The notes: a model not told the origin generated them from the sequence alone. A stretch of DNA of 64,000 bases from Aporhodopirellula sallentina SM41 (GCF_000346505.1 NZ_ANOH01000274.1:1-64000); one strand, 5' to 3'; counted from the stretch's first letter, positions 37,477-46,386 are shown. Translations and numbers: made by a program.

Positions 37477-38499
37477 TTAACCGTCCGTGCTGACCGGAAA
37501 ATGCTCATCGACAACTGCTTGGAACTCCTCCGCCGTCGATACTTTGGCGACATGGGTTCGAAAATGGCGAGCCCCGCGTTTGCCCTGTGCGTAACAGCAC
37601 GCGTATTTTCGCATGAGAACCGTTGCTTTTTCCTCGCCAAAGCGATCCACAACGAGTCGATAGTGATGCAACATCACGTCACGCTGCTGCTCGAGAGTCG
37701 GGTCGGGCGGCACCGGTTCGCCACGTAACGCGGCAGCCGCCTGTGCAAACAACCATGGACGCCCCAAACACGCCCGCGCGATCATGACCGCGTCGACATT
37801 GTATTGCTCGAACGCCGCAACGACTTTCTCGGCACTGTCGAGATCACCGTTACCGATCAACGGGATATTCTTCAGGTGTGCCTTGATCTCGCTGATCCGA
37901 TCCCAATCCGCGTTGCCGCGGAACATATCCGCCGCCGTTCGGCCGTGCACGGTCAGGGCCGCCGCACCGGCTTCTTCGACGACTCTCGCAATCTCGTTGC
38001 AGTTAATATTGGTCGGATGGCAGCCGAGGCGGATCTTGGCCGTCACCGGCGTCGGGGCGCAGGCACGAACCAATTTCGAGATGATCGCACTCATTCGCTG
38101 CGGCTCACGCAGCAGGTAACTCCCGCTGTGAGCCTTTTCGGTTACCTGGCGGACAGGGCATCCGAAATTGATGTCGACGACACTCACCCGATATTCTTCG
38201 ACGAGCCGTCGACCTACCTTCGCCATGGTTTCGGGATCGTTGTCCCAAATTTGCACCGCCAACGGCCGGGGCTCATCGCCGACGCCCCAAAGGCGGTCGG
38301 GATGCTCGGCCTCGTTTTCATCCATCCACACGAACCCGCGGGCATTGACCATTTCGGTCGCCAGCAAGCCAGCACCTCCAAACTCGCGCACGATTTGGCG
38401 GAAGGCAGCGTTGGTGAAACCAGCCATCGGTGCCTGCAAAATCGGCGGGTCGATGGTCAGGTCACCAATCTTCAGTGGAGCAACAGCGGTACCAGGCAT
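37477..38499 (-). CDS. tRNA-dihydrouridine synthase (DusB-like)
   Basis: 340-aa FMN-dependent enzyme reducing uridines to dihydrouridine in tRNA D-loops. Family motifs: LQAPMAGFTNAAFRQ at the start of the TIM barrel, DINFGCPVRQVTEKAHSGS with the catalytic cysteine, KIRLGCH, TVHGRTAADMFRG and PLIGNGDLDSAEK. The tail contains LMRKYACCYAQGKRGARHFR, part of the tRNA-binding helical domain. Length fits DusB. It lies just downstream of the di-haem peroxidase on the same strand, 23 bp after that gene's start side, though a functional link is not expected. Confidence 0.94.
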   Translation of the reverse strand: MPGTAVAPLKIGDLTIDPPILQAPMAGFTNAAFRQIVREFGGAGLLATEMVNARGFVWMDENEAEHPDRLWGVGDEPRPLAVQIWDNDPETMAKVGRRLVEEYRVSVVDINFGCPVRQVTEKAHSGSYLLREPQRMSAIISKLVRACAPTPVTAKIRLGCHPTNINCNEIARVVEEAGAAALTVHGRTAADMFRGNADWDRISEIKAHLKNIPLIGNGDLDSAEKVVAAFEQYNVDAVMIARACLGRPWLFAQAAAALRGEPVPPDPTLEQQRDVMLHHYRLVVDRFGEEKATVLMRKYACCYAQGKRGARHFRTHVAKVSTAEEFQAVVDEHFPVSTDG

Positions 38500-38522
38500 C
38501 AGTTCTCTAATGGGAATTTCGA

Positions 38523-39824
38523 CTATTGATCGGCAGGCAATCGGCCTGTTTCGATGACCGGGAAGTCACTCGTCAGACCTTCGACCATGAAGGCCACGAG
38601 ATCCGCCTTTTCCCCATCGGTCAGGTTGAGCACCTTCATTTTATCGCTCAACCAAGGGTTTGGATGTCCGCCCTTGTCATACCATTCGACGACCTCTTCG
38701 AGCGTCTTTTGACTGCCGTCATGCATGTATGGGGCCGAGTCGGCGACGTTCCGCATCGTGGGCGTCTTGAACGCGCCGCGATCCTTCTCCTCCTTCGTGA
38801 TCTCGTAGCGTCCGAGATCTGGCTCGTCGCTGTCCATCCCGACACCGAGGTTGTGGAATTGCTCATCGGTGAAATTGGCACCCGCATGACAAACCGTGCA
38901 GTTGGCCTTTCCGAACGTCAACTCCATCCCACGAATCGCCGACTCGCTCATCGGATTCTTTGCGGCTTCTTCCTTGAGTCGCTTGTACTGCTCGGCGAGT
39001 TCGGGTTCTTCGTCGAGGTACTCAAGGTCATCCGCAAACGCTTTCTCAAATGTCGCCAACGGAGCGTAATAGTCGTACGGGGCAGGCCCGGTAACGACTG
39101 AGCGTTCGAACGTAGCGATCGCTCGGCCGACGTTTTCGATCGTCAGGCCATCGTCAAAGATGTGATCGAACTGGAGTTTGTATACGGGAATGGAACCGAG
39201 CGTTTGCACACAAACGTCATGGGTGTTCCCCATTTCGATCGGGTTCTCGATCGGCCCGACGGCTTGCTCTTCGAGCGTTCCCGCACGACCGTCGTGGAAC
39301 TGGTGCCGACTCAGAATTCGGTTGAACGAAACGGGTGAGTTTCGGTTGCCGGTTTGACCATCGACTCCGATCCCGAATTGGGTATTCGCTCCCCAACCCT
39401 CTTCCGGAACGTGACACGACGCACATGAAATCGAATTGTCCGAAGACAGCCGGGTGTCAAAGTAAAGTTGGCGTCCGAGTTCGATCTTCGCCCGGGTCAT
39501 CGGGTTGTCTTCAGGAATGAAGACGTTGCCCGCCGCCGCATGGAGACCGTGAGGTAATTTCACGTCGAGAATTGCATGGTTTTTAGGTTCGGCGAGCCAC
39601 TTCCTGGCTTGCTCGACCGTCAACGGACCCTCGCCGGGAATCCCCGCGGTAAGGGATGGATCACCGAGACTCACCGTCTCGGTCGCGGGACCTCCCTGAG
39701 TGCCGGAGGCATCTTTCGCGAACGAACCGGATTGGCAAGCGAGAATCAAGAAACAAATCAGTGCGGCCCGAGGATTCAGCAACACGGACGCAACGACGCT
39801 ATTGGAGAAACGACAATTCTTCAT
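38523..39824 (-). CDS. Di-haem cytochrome c peroxidase/MauG family protein
   Basis: 433 aa, periplasmic. A signal peptide (LICFLILACQSGSFA|KD) is followed by two c-type haem sites: SCASCHVPEEGW near residue 135 and NCTVCHAGANF near residue 310. The layout, the distal region (DGRAGTLEEQAVGPIENP) and the C-terminal SAPYMHDGSQKTLEEVVEWY match bacterial di-haem peroxidases, which reduce peroxide or oxidise a protein partner using two haems. The ATG at 39824 is used; a GTG one codon upstream is also possible. No mau or other partner genes nearby, so the true substrate is open. Confidence 0.93.
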   Translation of the reverse strand: MKNCRFSNSVVASVLLNPRAALICFLILACQSGSFAKDASGTQGGPATETVSLGDPSLTAGIPGEGPLTVEQARKWLAEPKNHAILDVKLPHGLHAAAGNVFIPEDNPMTRAKIELGRQLYFDTRLSSDNSISCASCHVPEEGWGANTQFGIGVDGQTGNRNSPVSFNRILSRHQFHDGRAGTLEEQAVGPIENPIEMGNTHDVCVQTLGSIPVYKLQFDHIFDDGLTIENVGRAIATFERSVVTGPAPYDYYAPLATFEKAFADDLEYLDEEPELAEQYKRLKEEAAKNPMSESAIRGMELTFGKANCTVCHAGANFTDEQFHNLGVGMDSDEPDLGRYEITKEEKDRGAFKTPTMRNVADSAPYMHDGSQKTLEEVVEWYDKGGHPNPWLSDKMKVLNLTDGEKADLVAFMVEGLTSDFPVIETGRLPADQ

Positions 39825-39956
39825 CACGGATTGGATCTGAGGGGGGTAGGAAATGGAGGCAGGGTCAAGCTCGAAAGCGTGACGGTACTTCTCATTCTAG
39901 ACCAACCACCTCGACCTGACACGTGCTCAAACCGCAGAAGCGTCGATCGTGTTCAC

Positions 39957-40970
39957 TCAACCAGGCAGCGTATCTTCGTCCGCGAAATCCTCGGGCATCA
40001 GTCCGTCTTCGGTGAGCAAATGCGACAGATCCGTTTCATCATCATCGTCGAACCGTTGGACTTGCAACTCAGGGCCGTTCTGGCCTCGGAAACTCAATGC
40101 GTGGTCGCTGATCTTCTGCGGCCCCGGGCTGCACACGACAACCGTGATGTTGTCCTCGCCCCCGGCAGCGTTTGCCAAACCGACCAACCGATGACAAATC
40201 CCACGGTGGTCACTGCAACCTTCCGATACCACCCCCGCGAGCGTCTCGGTCGACAGGTAACGACTCAGCCCGTCGCTGCACAGCAACACCATGTCTCCTT
40301 CGACCAAATCCGTCCGCCGGACCTCGGCGATCAACTCCTGATCACCACTGCCGCCGAGAACATTCCACAGCACGTTGCTCCACCGGCTTTGCTCTTCCTC
40401 TTCCGGTTTGAGACCACCGGACTCGACGAGTTGCCGGGCGAGAGTGTGATCGGTCGTTAGCTGTTCGCACTGCCCGTCTCGAATCAGATAGCACCGACTG
40501 TCTCCGGCGTGAACGACATACATCCGAGGCCAAACGATGTAGGCCATCGTCAACGTCGTTCCCATCCCGCGTTGCGAATCATCGTCCGCCGCCTCGGACA
40601 GAATCCGGGCGTGAGCCTGGCGGAGCAAATCCTTCAGTGAATCAATGAACTCGTCTTCGTGGTCGTGCTCAAGATGCAAAAACCAGTGCATCCGATTAAG
40701 CAATTCCGTGATCAAATGATCCATCGCCACGCTGCTGGCGCGACGCCCGGCGGCATGTCCCCCCATCCCATCGGCGACGATTAGCAGTTGACCGCGGGCA
40801 CTGCCAAAGAGAGGAACTTCCTTGTCGACCAACAGACTCGTCGAATGCACCAACATCGACTTGCGCAGTTCGGCAATGAGAAATTGATCCTGATTCTCCG
40901 CGCGGCGTCGGCCGATGTCGGTCAGGCCACAGGCGTTCTTCGCACACGATTCGGGAGAGGTTGAACTCAT
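39957..40970 (-). CDS. PP2C-family Ser/Thr protein phosphatase
   Basis: 337-aa metal-dependent phosphatase removing phosphate from Ser/Thr residues. Metal-binding and catalytic motifs are intact: RRAENQDQFLI, LLIVADGMGGHAAG, HAGDSRCYLIRDG, TTDHTLARQL, LLCSDGLSRYL and GGEDNITVVV. The ~60-residue acidic C-terminal tail (FDDDDETDLSHLLTEDG) is outside the domain. No membrane segment. It is probably the partner of cellular Ser/Thr kinases such as the one at 48783-49880, but it is not adjacent to any kinase gene. The upstream region contains a 21-bp-spaced repeat. Confidence 0.95.
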   Translation of the reverse strand: MSSTSPESCAKNACGLTDIGRRRAENQDQFLIAELRKSMLVHSTSLLVDKEVPLFGSARGQLLIVADGMGGHAAGRRASSVAMDHLITELLNRMHWFLHLEHDHEDEFIDSLKDLLRQAHARILSEAADDDSQRGMGTTLTMAYIVWPRMYVVHAGDSRCYLIRDGQCEQLTTDHTLARQLVESGGLKPEEEEQSRWSNVLWNVLGGSGDQELIAEVRRTDLVEGDMVLLCSDGLSRYLSTETLAGVVSEGCSDHRGICHRLVGLANAAGGEDNITVVVCSPGPQKISDHALSFRGQNGPELQVQRFDDDDETDLSHLLTEDGLMPEDFADEDTLPG

Positions 40971-41358
40971 CGATCTTTCCTCTCTACGGAGGGGGCATCA
41001 AAGTGGACTAAGTGTAACCCATCCGCAGTAGGCGTTGAGGTCAAATCAAACTGCTTTTTCGCCAAATCCGTTCCTGCCAAACCAACGCTCTCTTCCGTTT
41101 TCGTACGCGACATCACCGACTTCATTAGCAATACCGCCGTTTGCAAAAGTGAAACCATTCTCCGCAAATGTGGAGTCGTGCTCTGCAAATGCCGCTCCAA
41201 CCACTCTCGCACTCGTATCACACGGCGAGACACATTGCGTTGAAAAAAGGGCCGGTTTCCAAAACGCCCGCCAGCCCGGTCATCTGCCCGACGAGCCTAC
41301 CTATCCTGATCGACGATTGCCATGAAGACAGGGCATCGGCAAACGCGGGACCCGCGGT
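40971..41358. promoter_or_regulatory. Upstream region of the PP2C gene with 21-bp-spaced boxes
   Basis: 388 bp without a supported gene. Three related boxes sit exactly 21 bp apart at 41140, 41161 and 41182: TTTGCAAAAG, TCCGCAAATG and TCTGCAAATG. That spacing is two helical turns, so a regulator could bind all three on one DNA face (inference). The same stretch is also open as an unremarkable reading frame. Confidence 0.35.
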
Positions 41359-42639
41359 TTAGCGACGACTCGGTTCGCCAATCTGCACCAGTTCGGGTGC
41401 ATCCACTTTGTCATCAGGATCCTGATACCGCTGCGCGTCAAAATGCCGAGCGTAGGTTCCGAAGTCGTTGAACGCGTACTTCTTCGCCCAGCGATAAACA
41501 AGACTTCGCTCTGGGATCTCATCACCGGGTTGATACTGACTTCGTCGAGGCGAAACATTTTTCAACTCTTCGATCACACCGCCGCGTGCGGTCGTATCAC
41601 GCGCGCCGTGCTTTTCGGCAAGTTCGACGAGCAGATCAGGACGTTCCATGATTACGCAACCGCGAGTTTCTCCCGCGGTGAGTTCTCGGAAGTCTTTCAA
41701 AAAAGTCGACTCATTGAACGTGTCTTTCAATGGCCGGTCATCGTGAATCGATTCGGTCGCCAACTGAATGACCGGACAGGGCTCGATATCTCCCCATGGC
41801 CCGACGTGATGAGTGAAACCGGTGACCGCCGGACACAGTGCGTTGCCTGCGTCGTCGTGATAGGCGTCAATGACAACAATCGGTTTGGTGGCACGCGTGT
41901 CGACAACAAATTGACGAACCCGACGTTGTTCTTCACTCGACAGAGCCAACTGCGGATTCGGTTCCGGGCCGACCGGGCGGTAGATATGGAACCAGCAATA
42001 CATCACCCCCATCTCGATCAAACGGTCGACCCATTTATCCGTGACGAGGTCATCGATGTTGGACTTGCAAACGCTCGTGCAAACCCCGACCAACAATTTG
42101 TTGCGCAGTGCCGCTTCGATCCCAGCCATCGTTTGATTGTAAACGCCATCTCGACCGCGGCGCGTATCGCTGATGATCTCGCTACCCTCGACACTGATCA
42201 ATGGAGTGACGTTGCCACAATCACGCAAACGCTTTGCGACGTCATCGGTGATGAAATGTCCGTTGGTGAAGACCTGGAAATAAACATCCCGATGCCGCTC
42301 AAAAAGGGTCAACAAATCCTTATGCATGAACGGTTCACCACCGAGGATCCCAAAGAAGCTGTTGCCCATTTCTTTGGCTTGCTCGATCGTGCGGGTCGCC
42401 GCGTCGAGCTCAATTTTATGCTGCTTGGCCGCAACATCGACCCAACAGCCCTGACAACGCAAGTTGCAACTGTTGATGACCGACATGTACAGAAACGGCG
42501 GAAAGAACTCCCCCTTCTTGAGCCGTCGCTTGTGACGGTGCACGCTCCGGAGTCCTTTGACACCGAGCATCCAAACTGCTTTCGCGAGCAACCGTTTGTC
42601 CGTTTCCAAGGCAAACCGGCGAGCCATTCGGAGATACAT
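41359..42639 (-). CDS. Radical SAM protein
   Basis: 426-aa enzyme with a 4Fe-4S cluster bound by the CxxxCxxC motif in NSCNLRCQGCWVD (near residue 72). SAM-binding features follow: GILGGEPFMHKDL (GGE), FTNGHFITDDVAKRL and LISVEGSEII. Further cysteines (LCPAVTG; DIEPCPVIQ; GCVIMERPD) could bind an auxiliary cluster, as in SPASM-type proteins. The N-terminal ~65 residues are basic. Start taken at ATG 42639 (MYLRMARRF); a TTG at 42678 is the first possible start, directly after a stop codon. Divergent from the Gfo/Idh/MocA gene. The reaction is not known; peptide or lipid modification are both possible. Confidence 0.88.
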   Translation of the reverse strand: MYLRMARRFALETDKRLLAKAVWMLGVKGLRSVHRHKRRLKKGEFFPPFLYMSVINSCNLRCQGCWVDVAAKQHKIELDAATRTIEQAKEMGNSFFGILGGEPFMHKDLLTLFERHRDVYFQVFTNGHFITDDVAKRLRDCGNVTPLISVEGSEIISDTRRGRDGVYNQTMAGIEAALRNKLLVGVCTSVCKSNIDDLVTDKWVDRLIEMGVMYCWFHIYRPVGPEPNPQLALSSEEQRRVRQFVVDTRATKPIVVIDAYHDDAGNALCPAVTGFTHHVGPWGDIEPCPVIQLATESIHDDRPLKDTFNESTFLKDFRELTAGETRGCVIMERPDLLVELAEKHGARDTTARGGVIEELKNVSPRRSQYQPGDEIPERSLVYRWAKKYAFNDFGTYARHFDAQRYQDPDDKVDAPELVQIGEPSRR

Positions 42640-42814
42640 GAGTGCAGCGTTTTCCTTGGCGGCGAATATTGGCGTCAAATTTCAAAACGGGTGATGGCAG
42701 CGACGCAAATCTTCCGACATCGTAGCGGGTAGCCACTATCGTAACAGAGCAACATTCCCAGGCTGCGTAGTTTATGCTGCTGGTCAAATCAGAATACTGC
42801 ATCTACGAATGCAT

Positions 42815-42858
42815 TGTGTGACATCTGCTGTGTGAGATCTGCGTTGGGTGACATCCGC
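42815..42858. repeat. Three 14-bp tandem repeats in a divergent promoter region
   Basis: TGTGTGACATCTGC (42815-42828), TGTGTGAGATCTGC (42829-42842) and, after two bases, TGGGTGACATCCGC (42845-42858). They lie in the 355-bp spacer (42640-42994) between the leftward radical SAM gene and the rightward oxidoreductase, where no gene is seen, and could be operator sites. Confidence 0.6.
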
Positions 42859-42994
42859 CCGTCGCATTGAGACTGTTCTCCACCGCAAAGTCGCGGCAAG
42901 CCGTCGCGGTGACTACGATGCCACCCGCGGAGTCTATATAATCGCACGCGATTCTATCCCACCCCTTTTGCCCCTGCCAAACAGAGACGCCAAC

Positions 42995-44389
42995 ATGTCG
43001 AAATCTCCTGAAACCCCGGTTTCGCAAACCACCCAGCCGCAAACGGTCGGCCGTCGGCGAATGCTGCAAATCGCCGGTGCCGCGATGGCGACGCCGTACT
43101 TTGCGTGGTCACCCCGGACCATGGCGGATGAGCCCACCAGCAAAAACGACCGGATCAACATCGGCGTGATCGGCGCGGGCGGGATGGCAACCGGAAATAT
43201 CAAATCAGCCGAAAAGTGGCTCGATGTGGTGGCCGTTGCGGACGTCGATTCCAAGCGTGCCGACAGCTTCAACGGCAAATTCAGCGACGGGAAAGCAAAA
43301 GTCTACAACGATTACCGGGCAATGCTCGATCGAGACGACATCGAGGTCCTGCACATCGCGACCCCGGATCACTGGCACACCAAACCGCTGATCGAAGCGA
43401 TGCTCGCCGGAAAAGACGTGTACTGTGAAAAACCGCTCACGTTGACCGTCGACGAAGGAAAACTGATCCGCAAGGTGCAGAAGCAAACCGGCCGAATTGT
43501 TCAGGTCGGCACGCAGCAACGCAGCACTTTGCACCTGTTTGCCAAAGCGATGGCAATCGTCAACGAAGGCCGACTCGGACGACTTCGCCGTGTTCAGGCG
43601 GCAATCGGTGGTGCCCCATCGAGCCCCTCGATCCCGGTTGCCGAAGTCCCCGCCAACCTCGATTGGGACCGTTGGCTCGGACCCGCCCCCAAGGTGGACT
43701 ACCGTTACATCAAAGCCGGCCGACGCCCCAACACTAACTGCCACTACGAATTCCGTTGGTGGTACGAGTACTCGGGCGGAAAACTCACCGACTGGGGTGC
43801 TCACCACGTCGACATATGCAACTGGGCACTCAAACTCAACGGCCAAACCGAAGGCCCGACGTCGCTCGGCGGAACGGCCACTCACCCGGTTGAGTTCAAG
43901 GACGGGGTCGCTCAGCAGAACGACCGGTACAACACCGCGACCGCGTTCAACTTCACCGTGAAGTATCCCGGCGGGACCGAAATGATCATCCGACACGACA
44001 CCGACAACGGCGTGCTGCTCGAAGGCGACAAAGGTCGGATCTTCGTCAACCGCGGCAAACTCGTTGGACAACCCGTCGACGACCTGAAAGAGAACCCGCT
44101 GCCCGAAGACGCCATTTCCAAGGTGTACAAAGGACTGCCGATGGACCTCAACGGCCGCTCGCAGCACTGGGCGAACTTCCTGCACTGCCATCGCGAAGGG
44201 CTCGAGCCGATCTCCGATGTCCATTCCCACATGCAGATGCTCAACCTCTGCCACCTCGCAGGAATCTGCGCCCGCACCGGTCGCAACCTGACGTGGGACG
44301 ACGCCTCGGAGCAAATCGTGGGCGACGAACAGGCCAACTCGATGCTCGCACGTCCTTATCGCGAAGGATATGAGATCGAGATGGGCTGA
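42995..44389 (+). CDS. Tat-exported Gfo/Idh/MocA oxidoreductase
   Basis: 464 aa. A twin-arginine signal (GRRRMLQIAGAAMATP) precedes a Rossmann domain with INIGVIGAGGMATGN, IATPDHWHTKPLIEAML and the family signature CEKPLTLTVDEG. The C-terminal alpha/beta domain includes GKLTDWGAHHVDICNWAL, the likely active-site region. Such proteins are NAD(P)-dependent oxidoreductases of sugars, inositols or related polyols, and Tat export with bound cofactor is common among planctomycete members. Start at ATG 42995 (MSKSPETP); the frame is open upstream, but those residues are not part of the signal. Three tandem repeats lie 140-180 bp upstream. Substrate unknown. Confidence 0.93.
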   Translation: MSKSPETPVSQTTQPQTVGRRRMLQIAGAAMATPYFAWSPRTMADEPTSKNDRINIGVIGAGGMATGNIKSAEKWLDVVAVADVDSKRADSFNGKFSDGKAKVYNDYRAMLDRDDIEVLHIATPDHWHTKPLIEAMLAGKDVYCEKPLTLTVDEGKLIRKVQKQTGRIVQVGTQQRSTLHLFAKAMAIVNEGRLGRLRRVQAAIGGAPSSPSIPVAEVPANLDWDRWLGPAPKVDYRYIKAGRRPNTNCHYEFRWWYEYSGGKLTDWGAHHVDICNWALKLNGQTEGPTSLGGTATHPVEFKDGVAQQNDRYNTATAFNFTVKYPGGTEMIIRHDTDNGVLLEGDKGRIFVNRGKLVGQPVDDLKENPLPEDAISKVYKGLPMDLNGRSQHWANFLHCHREGLEPISDVHSHMQMLNLCHLAGICARTGRNLTWDDASEQIVGDEQANSMLARPYREGYEIEMG

Positions 44390-44585
44390 TTCGGCCCCCC
44401 TCGTCGCCTCACCGCGGCCGATTCGCGTGACGCCGGCCTAAATGACTGATTTGCCGGCAAAGATCAAGCGGGGCTTCCGAAAAAACCTGATTTCGGGTAC
44501 TCGGAAGCCCTTGCCTTCGACGGGGTGTGTCGAGTACGCTCTGCGATTCAAATTTTTGATGCCTCCCCTGAGAAAAGTTCCCACC

Positions 44586-45041
44586 GTGGCTGTTCAGCGA
44601 ACCTACATGGCGAAACCCGGCGAAGTTCAAAAGCAATGGCATATCGTCGATGCTAGCGACGAAGTGCTGGGCCGTTTGGCCAGCGACATCGCCGTCGTTT
44701 TGATGGGCAAACACCGCCCCGAATACACACCCCACGTCGATTGCGGTGACTTCGTCATCGTGACCAACGTCGAAAAAATTGCGATGACCGGCAACAAAAT
44801 GCAGGATCGTCACTACACCTGGTACACCGGGCACCCCGGATTGCGTTTGGAAAGCTACCAGGATCGTCAAAGCCGTAAACCGGAAGATCTTCTGCGGCAC
44901 GCTGTTCGTCGCATGCTTCCTAAGAACAAGCTGGCCCGCCATATGCTGGGCAAGCTGAAGATCTACGCCGGCCCAGATCACCCACACACGGCGCAGCAAC
45001 CCGTCGAATTGGCACGCACGAGCAAGAAAGTCAGCGCATGA
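44586..45041 (+). CDS. rplM: 50S ribosomal protein L13 (uL13)
   Basis: Structural protein of the large ribosomal subunit. RTYMAKPGEVQKQWHIVDASDEVLGRLAS aligns with the usual N-terminus, and MGKHRPEYTPHVDCGDFV, KIYAGPDHPHTAQQPV and the rest fit the family. The start is taken as GTG 44586 (V-A-V-Q-R-T-Y); ATG codons at 44559 and 44607 are alternatives, and an ATG at 44442 would add an atypical ~48-residue extension. Its stop overlaps the rpsI start by ATGA. First gene of a ribosomal operon. Confidence 0.95.
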   Translation: MAVQRTYMAKPGEVQKQWHIVDASDEVLGRLASDIAVVLMGKHRPEYTPHVDCGDFVIVTNVEKIAMTGNKMQDRHYTWYTGHPGLRLESYQDRQSRKPEDLLRHAVRRMLPKNKLARHMLGKLKIYAGPDHPHTAQQPVELARTSKKVSA

Positions 45042-45451
45042 TCGCAGTAAAAAAAGACAAAATCACCGGCGATGCTCTCGGAACGGGCCGTCGGAAAAGC
45101 AGCGTTGCACGAGTCCGAGTTCGCTCGGGTAGCGGCAACATCACCGTCAATGGCAAGCCATTGAACGAGTACTTCGTAAACGACCAGGATCAACGTGCCA
45201 TCGTCGAAACCCTTGAAGCAGCCGGATTGGCTGACAAGGTCGACATGACGGTTCGTGTTTCCGGCGGTGGAATGACCGGGCAAAGCGGTGCGGTTCGCAT
45301 GGGCTTGGCTCGGGCATTGTGCTCGCACGACGAAGCCTTGCATGAACCCATGCGAGACGGCAGCTTCCTGACGCGGGACTCCCGCATGAAGGAACGGAAG
45401 AAACCTGGTCTTCGTGGTGCCCGCCGTGGCGTCCAGTTCAGCAAACGATAA
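45038..45451 (+). CDS. rpsI: 30S ribosomal protein S9 (uS9)
   Basis: Structural protein of the small subunit whose basic tail reaches the P-site t[54 protein letters not shown] and the conserved end FSKR are all visible in 137 aa. Start ATG overlaps the rplM stop. Confidence 0.97.
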   Translation: MIAVKKDKITGDALGTGRRKSSVARVRVRSGSGNITVNGKPLNEYFVNDQDQRAIVETLEAAGLADKVDMTVRVSGGGMTGQSGAVRMGLARALCSHDEALHEPMRDGSFLTRDSRMKERKKPGLRGARRGVQFSKR

Positions 45452-45464
45452 CCAGGCCCTACTC

Positions 45465-45686
45465 TTGAGTAAGAAAGAAGAAGCGTTCGAAGTCGAGGGG
45501 ACCGTCACCCAGGCGCTCGCCAACACGCGATTTCGAGTCCAACTCGAAACCGGAAACGATGTGCTCGCGCACGTCGCCGGTCGCATGCGGAAGCACTTCA
45601 TTCGGATCGTCCCCGGTGACAAGGTCCGAGTCGAACTGTCCCCGTACGACCTGACCAAAGGTCGAATCGTCTACCGAGAACGCTAG
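45465..45686 (+). CDS. infA: Translation initiation factor IF-1
   Basis: 73-aa S1/OB-fold factor that occupies the ribosomal A site during initiation. [40 protein letters not shown] and [16 protein letters not shown] match IF-1 through its full length. The start is TTG at 45465, 13 bp after rpsI; the only upstream alternative (GTG 45414) lies inside rpsI and adds residues foreign to the family. A TTG start may itself limit expression. Placement right after rpsI is less common than in the spc operon. Confidence 0.93.
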   Translation: MSKKEEAFEVEGTVTQALANTRFRVQLETGNDVLAHVAGRMRKHFIRIVPGDKVRVELSPYDLTKGRIVYRER

Positions 45687-45744
45687 ACGCTCCGCGACGA
45701 TCCACTCGTCGCCTTCAATCACTCTCACCATCAGGTAAAATCTC

Positions 45745-45843
45745 GTGGCAAAACCACACCACAAACTGAAAAAGGCGAACCACGGGCGTCGTCCCGCCAG
45801 CGCCAAAGCCCGCAAGGCCAAACGAAAGAAGATCAAGACCTGA
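45745..45843 (+). CDS. 32-aa lysine/arginine-rich protein in the ribosomal operon
   Basis: Short gene starting GTG at 45745 with AGGTAA seven bases upstream and ending TGA at 45843. The product begins VAKPHHKLKKANHGRR (first residue Met) and ends KAKRKKIKT; 17 of 32 residues are Lys, Arg or His and none are acidic. It lies between infA and the FabZ-like gene, whose GTG start follows 6 bp later. The composition suggests a ribosome- or RNA-associated protein, like the tiny extra ribosomal proteins of other lineages (inference). Not matched to a named family. Confidence 0.7.
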   Translation: MAKPHHKLKKANHGRRPASAKARKAKRKKIKT

Positions 45844-45849
45844 TCTGCC

Positions 45850-46386
45850 GTGAAAAGCGAATACATCATCCAGCCGAGTATTCTCGACTTTGACAAACCG
45901 ATTGCGGGCATCGAAGAAATTCGAAAGTTCAACCCGCAACGGCACGAGATGGAACAGTTGACCGCGATCCTTCATGAGGATCTCGAGACACATTCCTGCG
46001 CCGCATACAAGCAAATCACCGAAGACGAATTCTGGGTCCGCGGACACATGCCCGGCATGCCTCTCATGCCAGGCGTCATGATGCTCGAAGCCGTCGCGCA
46101 GCTCTCGAGCTACTACACCCAGAAACACGATCTCCTCGGTGCCGCCATGGTTGGATTTGGCGGCGTCGATGAAGTTCGCTTCCGCGGGGTCGTCGTCCCC
46201 GGCGATCGCCTGATCCTGATGGTCCGGCTCGACAAAACACGACGCGGCCGCATGATCGTTGCGAGCTTCCAAGGTGTCGTTGGCGAAAACCTCGTCCTCG
46301 AAGGCTGCCTTCGCGGGATCCCAATCCCAATCGAAGCCGTGACCGGCCAACTGGCGGGCAAACCCGACCCGACCACTTCTTCTTAA
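45850..46386 (+). CDS. FabZ-like 3-hydroxyacyl-ACP dehydratase
   Basis: 178-aa hot-dog fold protein. The active-site block GHMPGMPLMPGVMMLEAVAQ carries the catalytic His and Glu of FabZ. FRGVVVPGDRLIL and RGRMIVASFQGVVGENLVLEG complete the fold. It should dehydrate 3-hydroxyacyl-ACP in fatty acid elongation. The N-terminus is ~30 residues longer than usual (MKSEYIIQPSILDFDKPIAG). Start GTG at 45850, 6 bp after the small basic gene, so it is probably the last gene of the rplM operon, tying lipid synthesis to ribosome production. It could also be a second FabZ-type paralogue with a special substrate. Confidence 0.9.
   Translation: MKSEYIIQPSILDFDKPIAGIEEIRKFNPQRHEMEQLTAILHEDLETHSCAAYKQITEDEFWVRGHMPGMPLMPGVMMLEAVAQLSSYYTQKHDLLGAAMVGFGGVDEVRFRGVVVPGDRLILMVRLDKTRRGRMIVASFQGVVGENLVLEGCLRGIPIPIEAVTGQLAGKPDPTTSS

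Noticed and set aside
39576-40460. 294-codon plus-strand frame
   Set aside because: Overlaps the di-haem peroxidase start and the PP2C gene on the opposite strand; no motif.
41140-41192. Phased boxes considered as a CRISPR array
   Set aside because: Units are only 10 bp with 11-bp gaps, just three copies and no cas genes.
41443-42732. 429-codon plus-strand frame
   Set aside because: Antisense to the radical SAM gene, which has an intact cluster motif; the plus frame shows no recognisable domain.
43205-44314. 369-codon minus-strand frame
   Set aside because: Antisense to the Tat-exported Gfo/Idh/MocA oxidoreductase; valine/arginine-heavy shadow frame.
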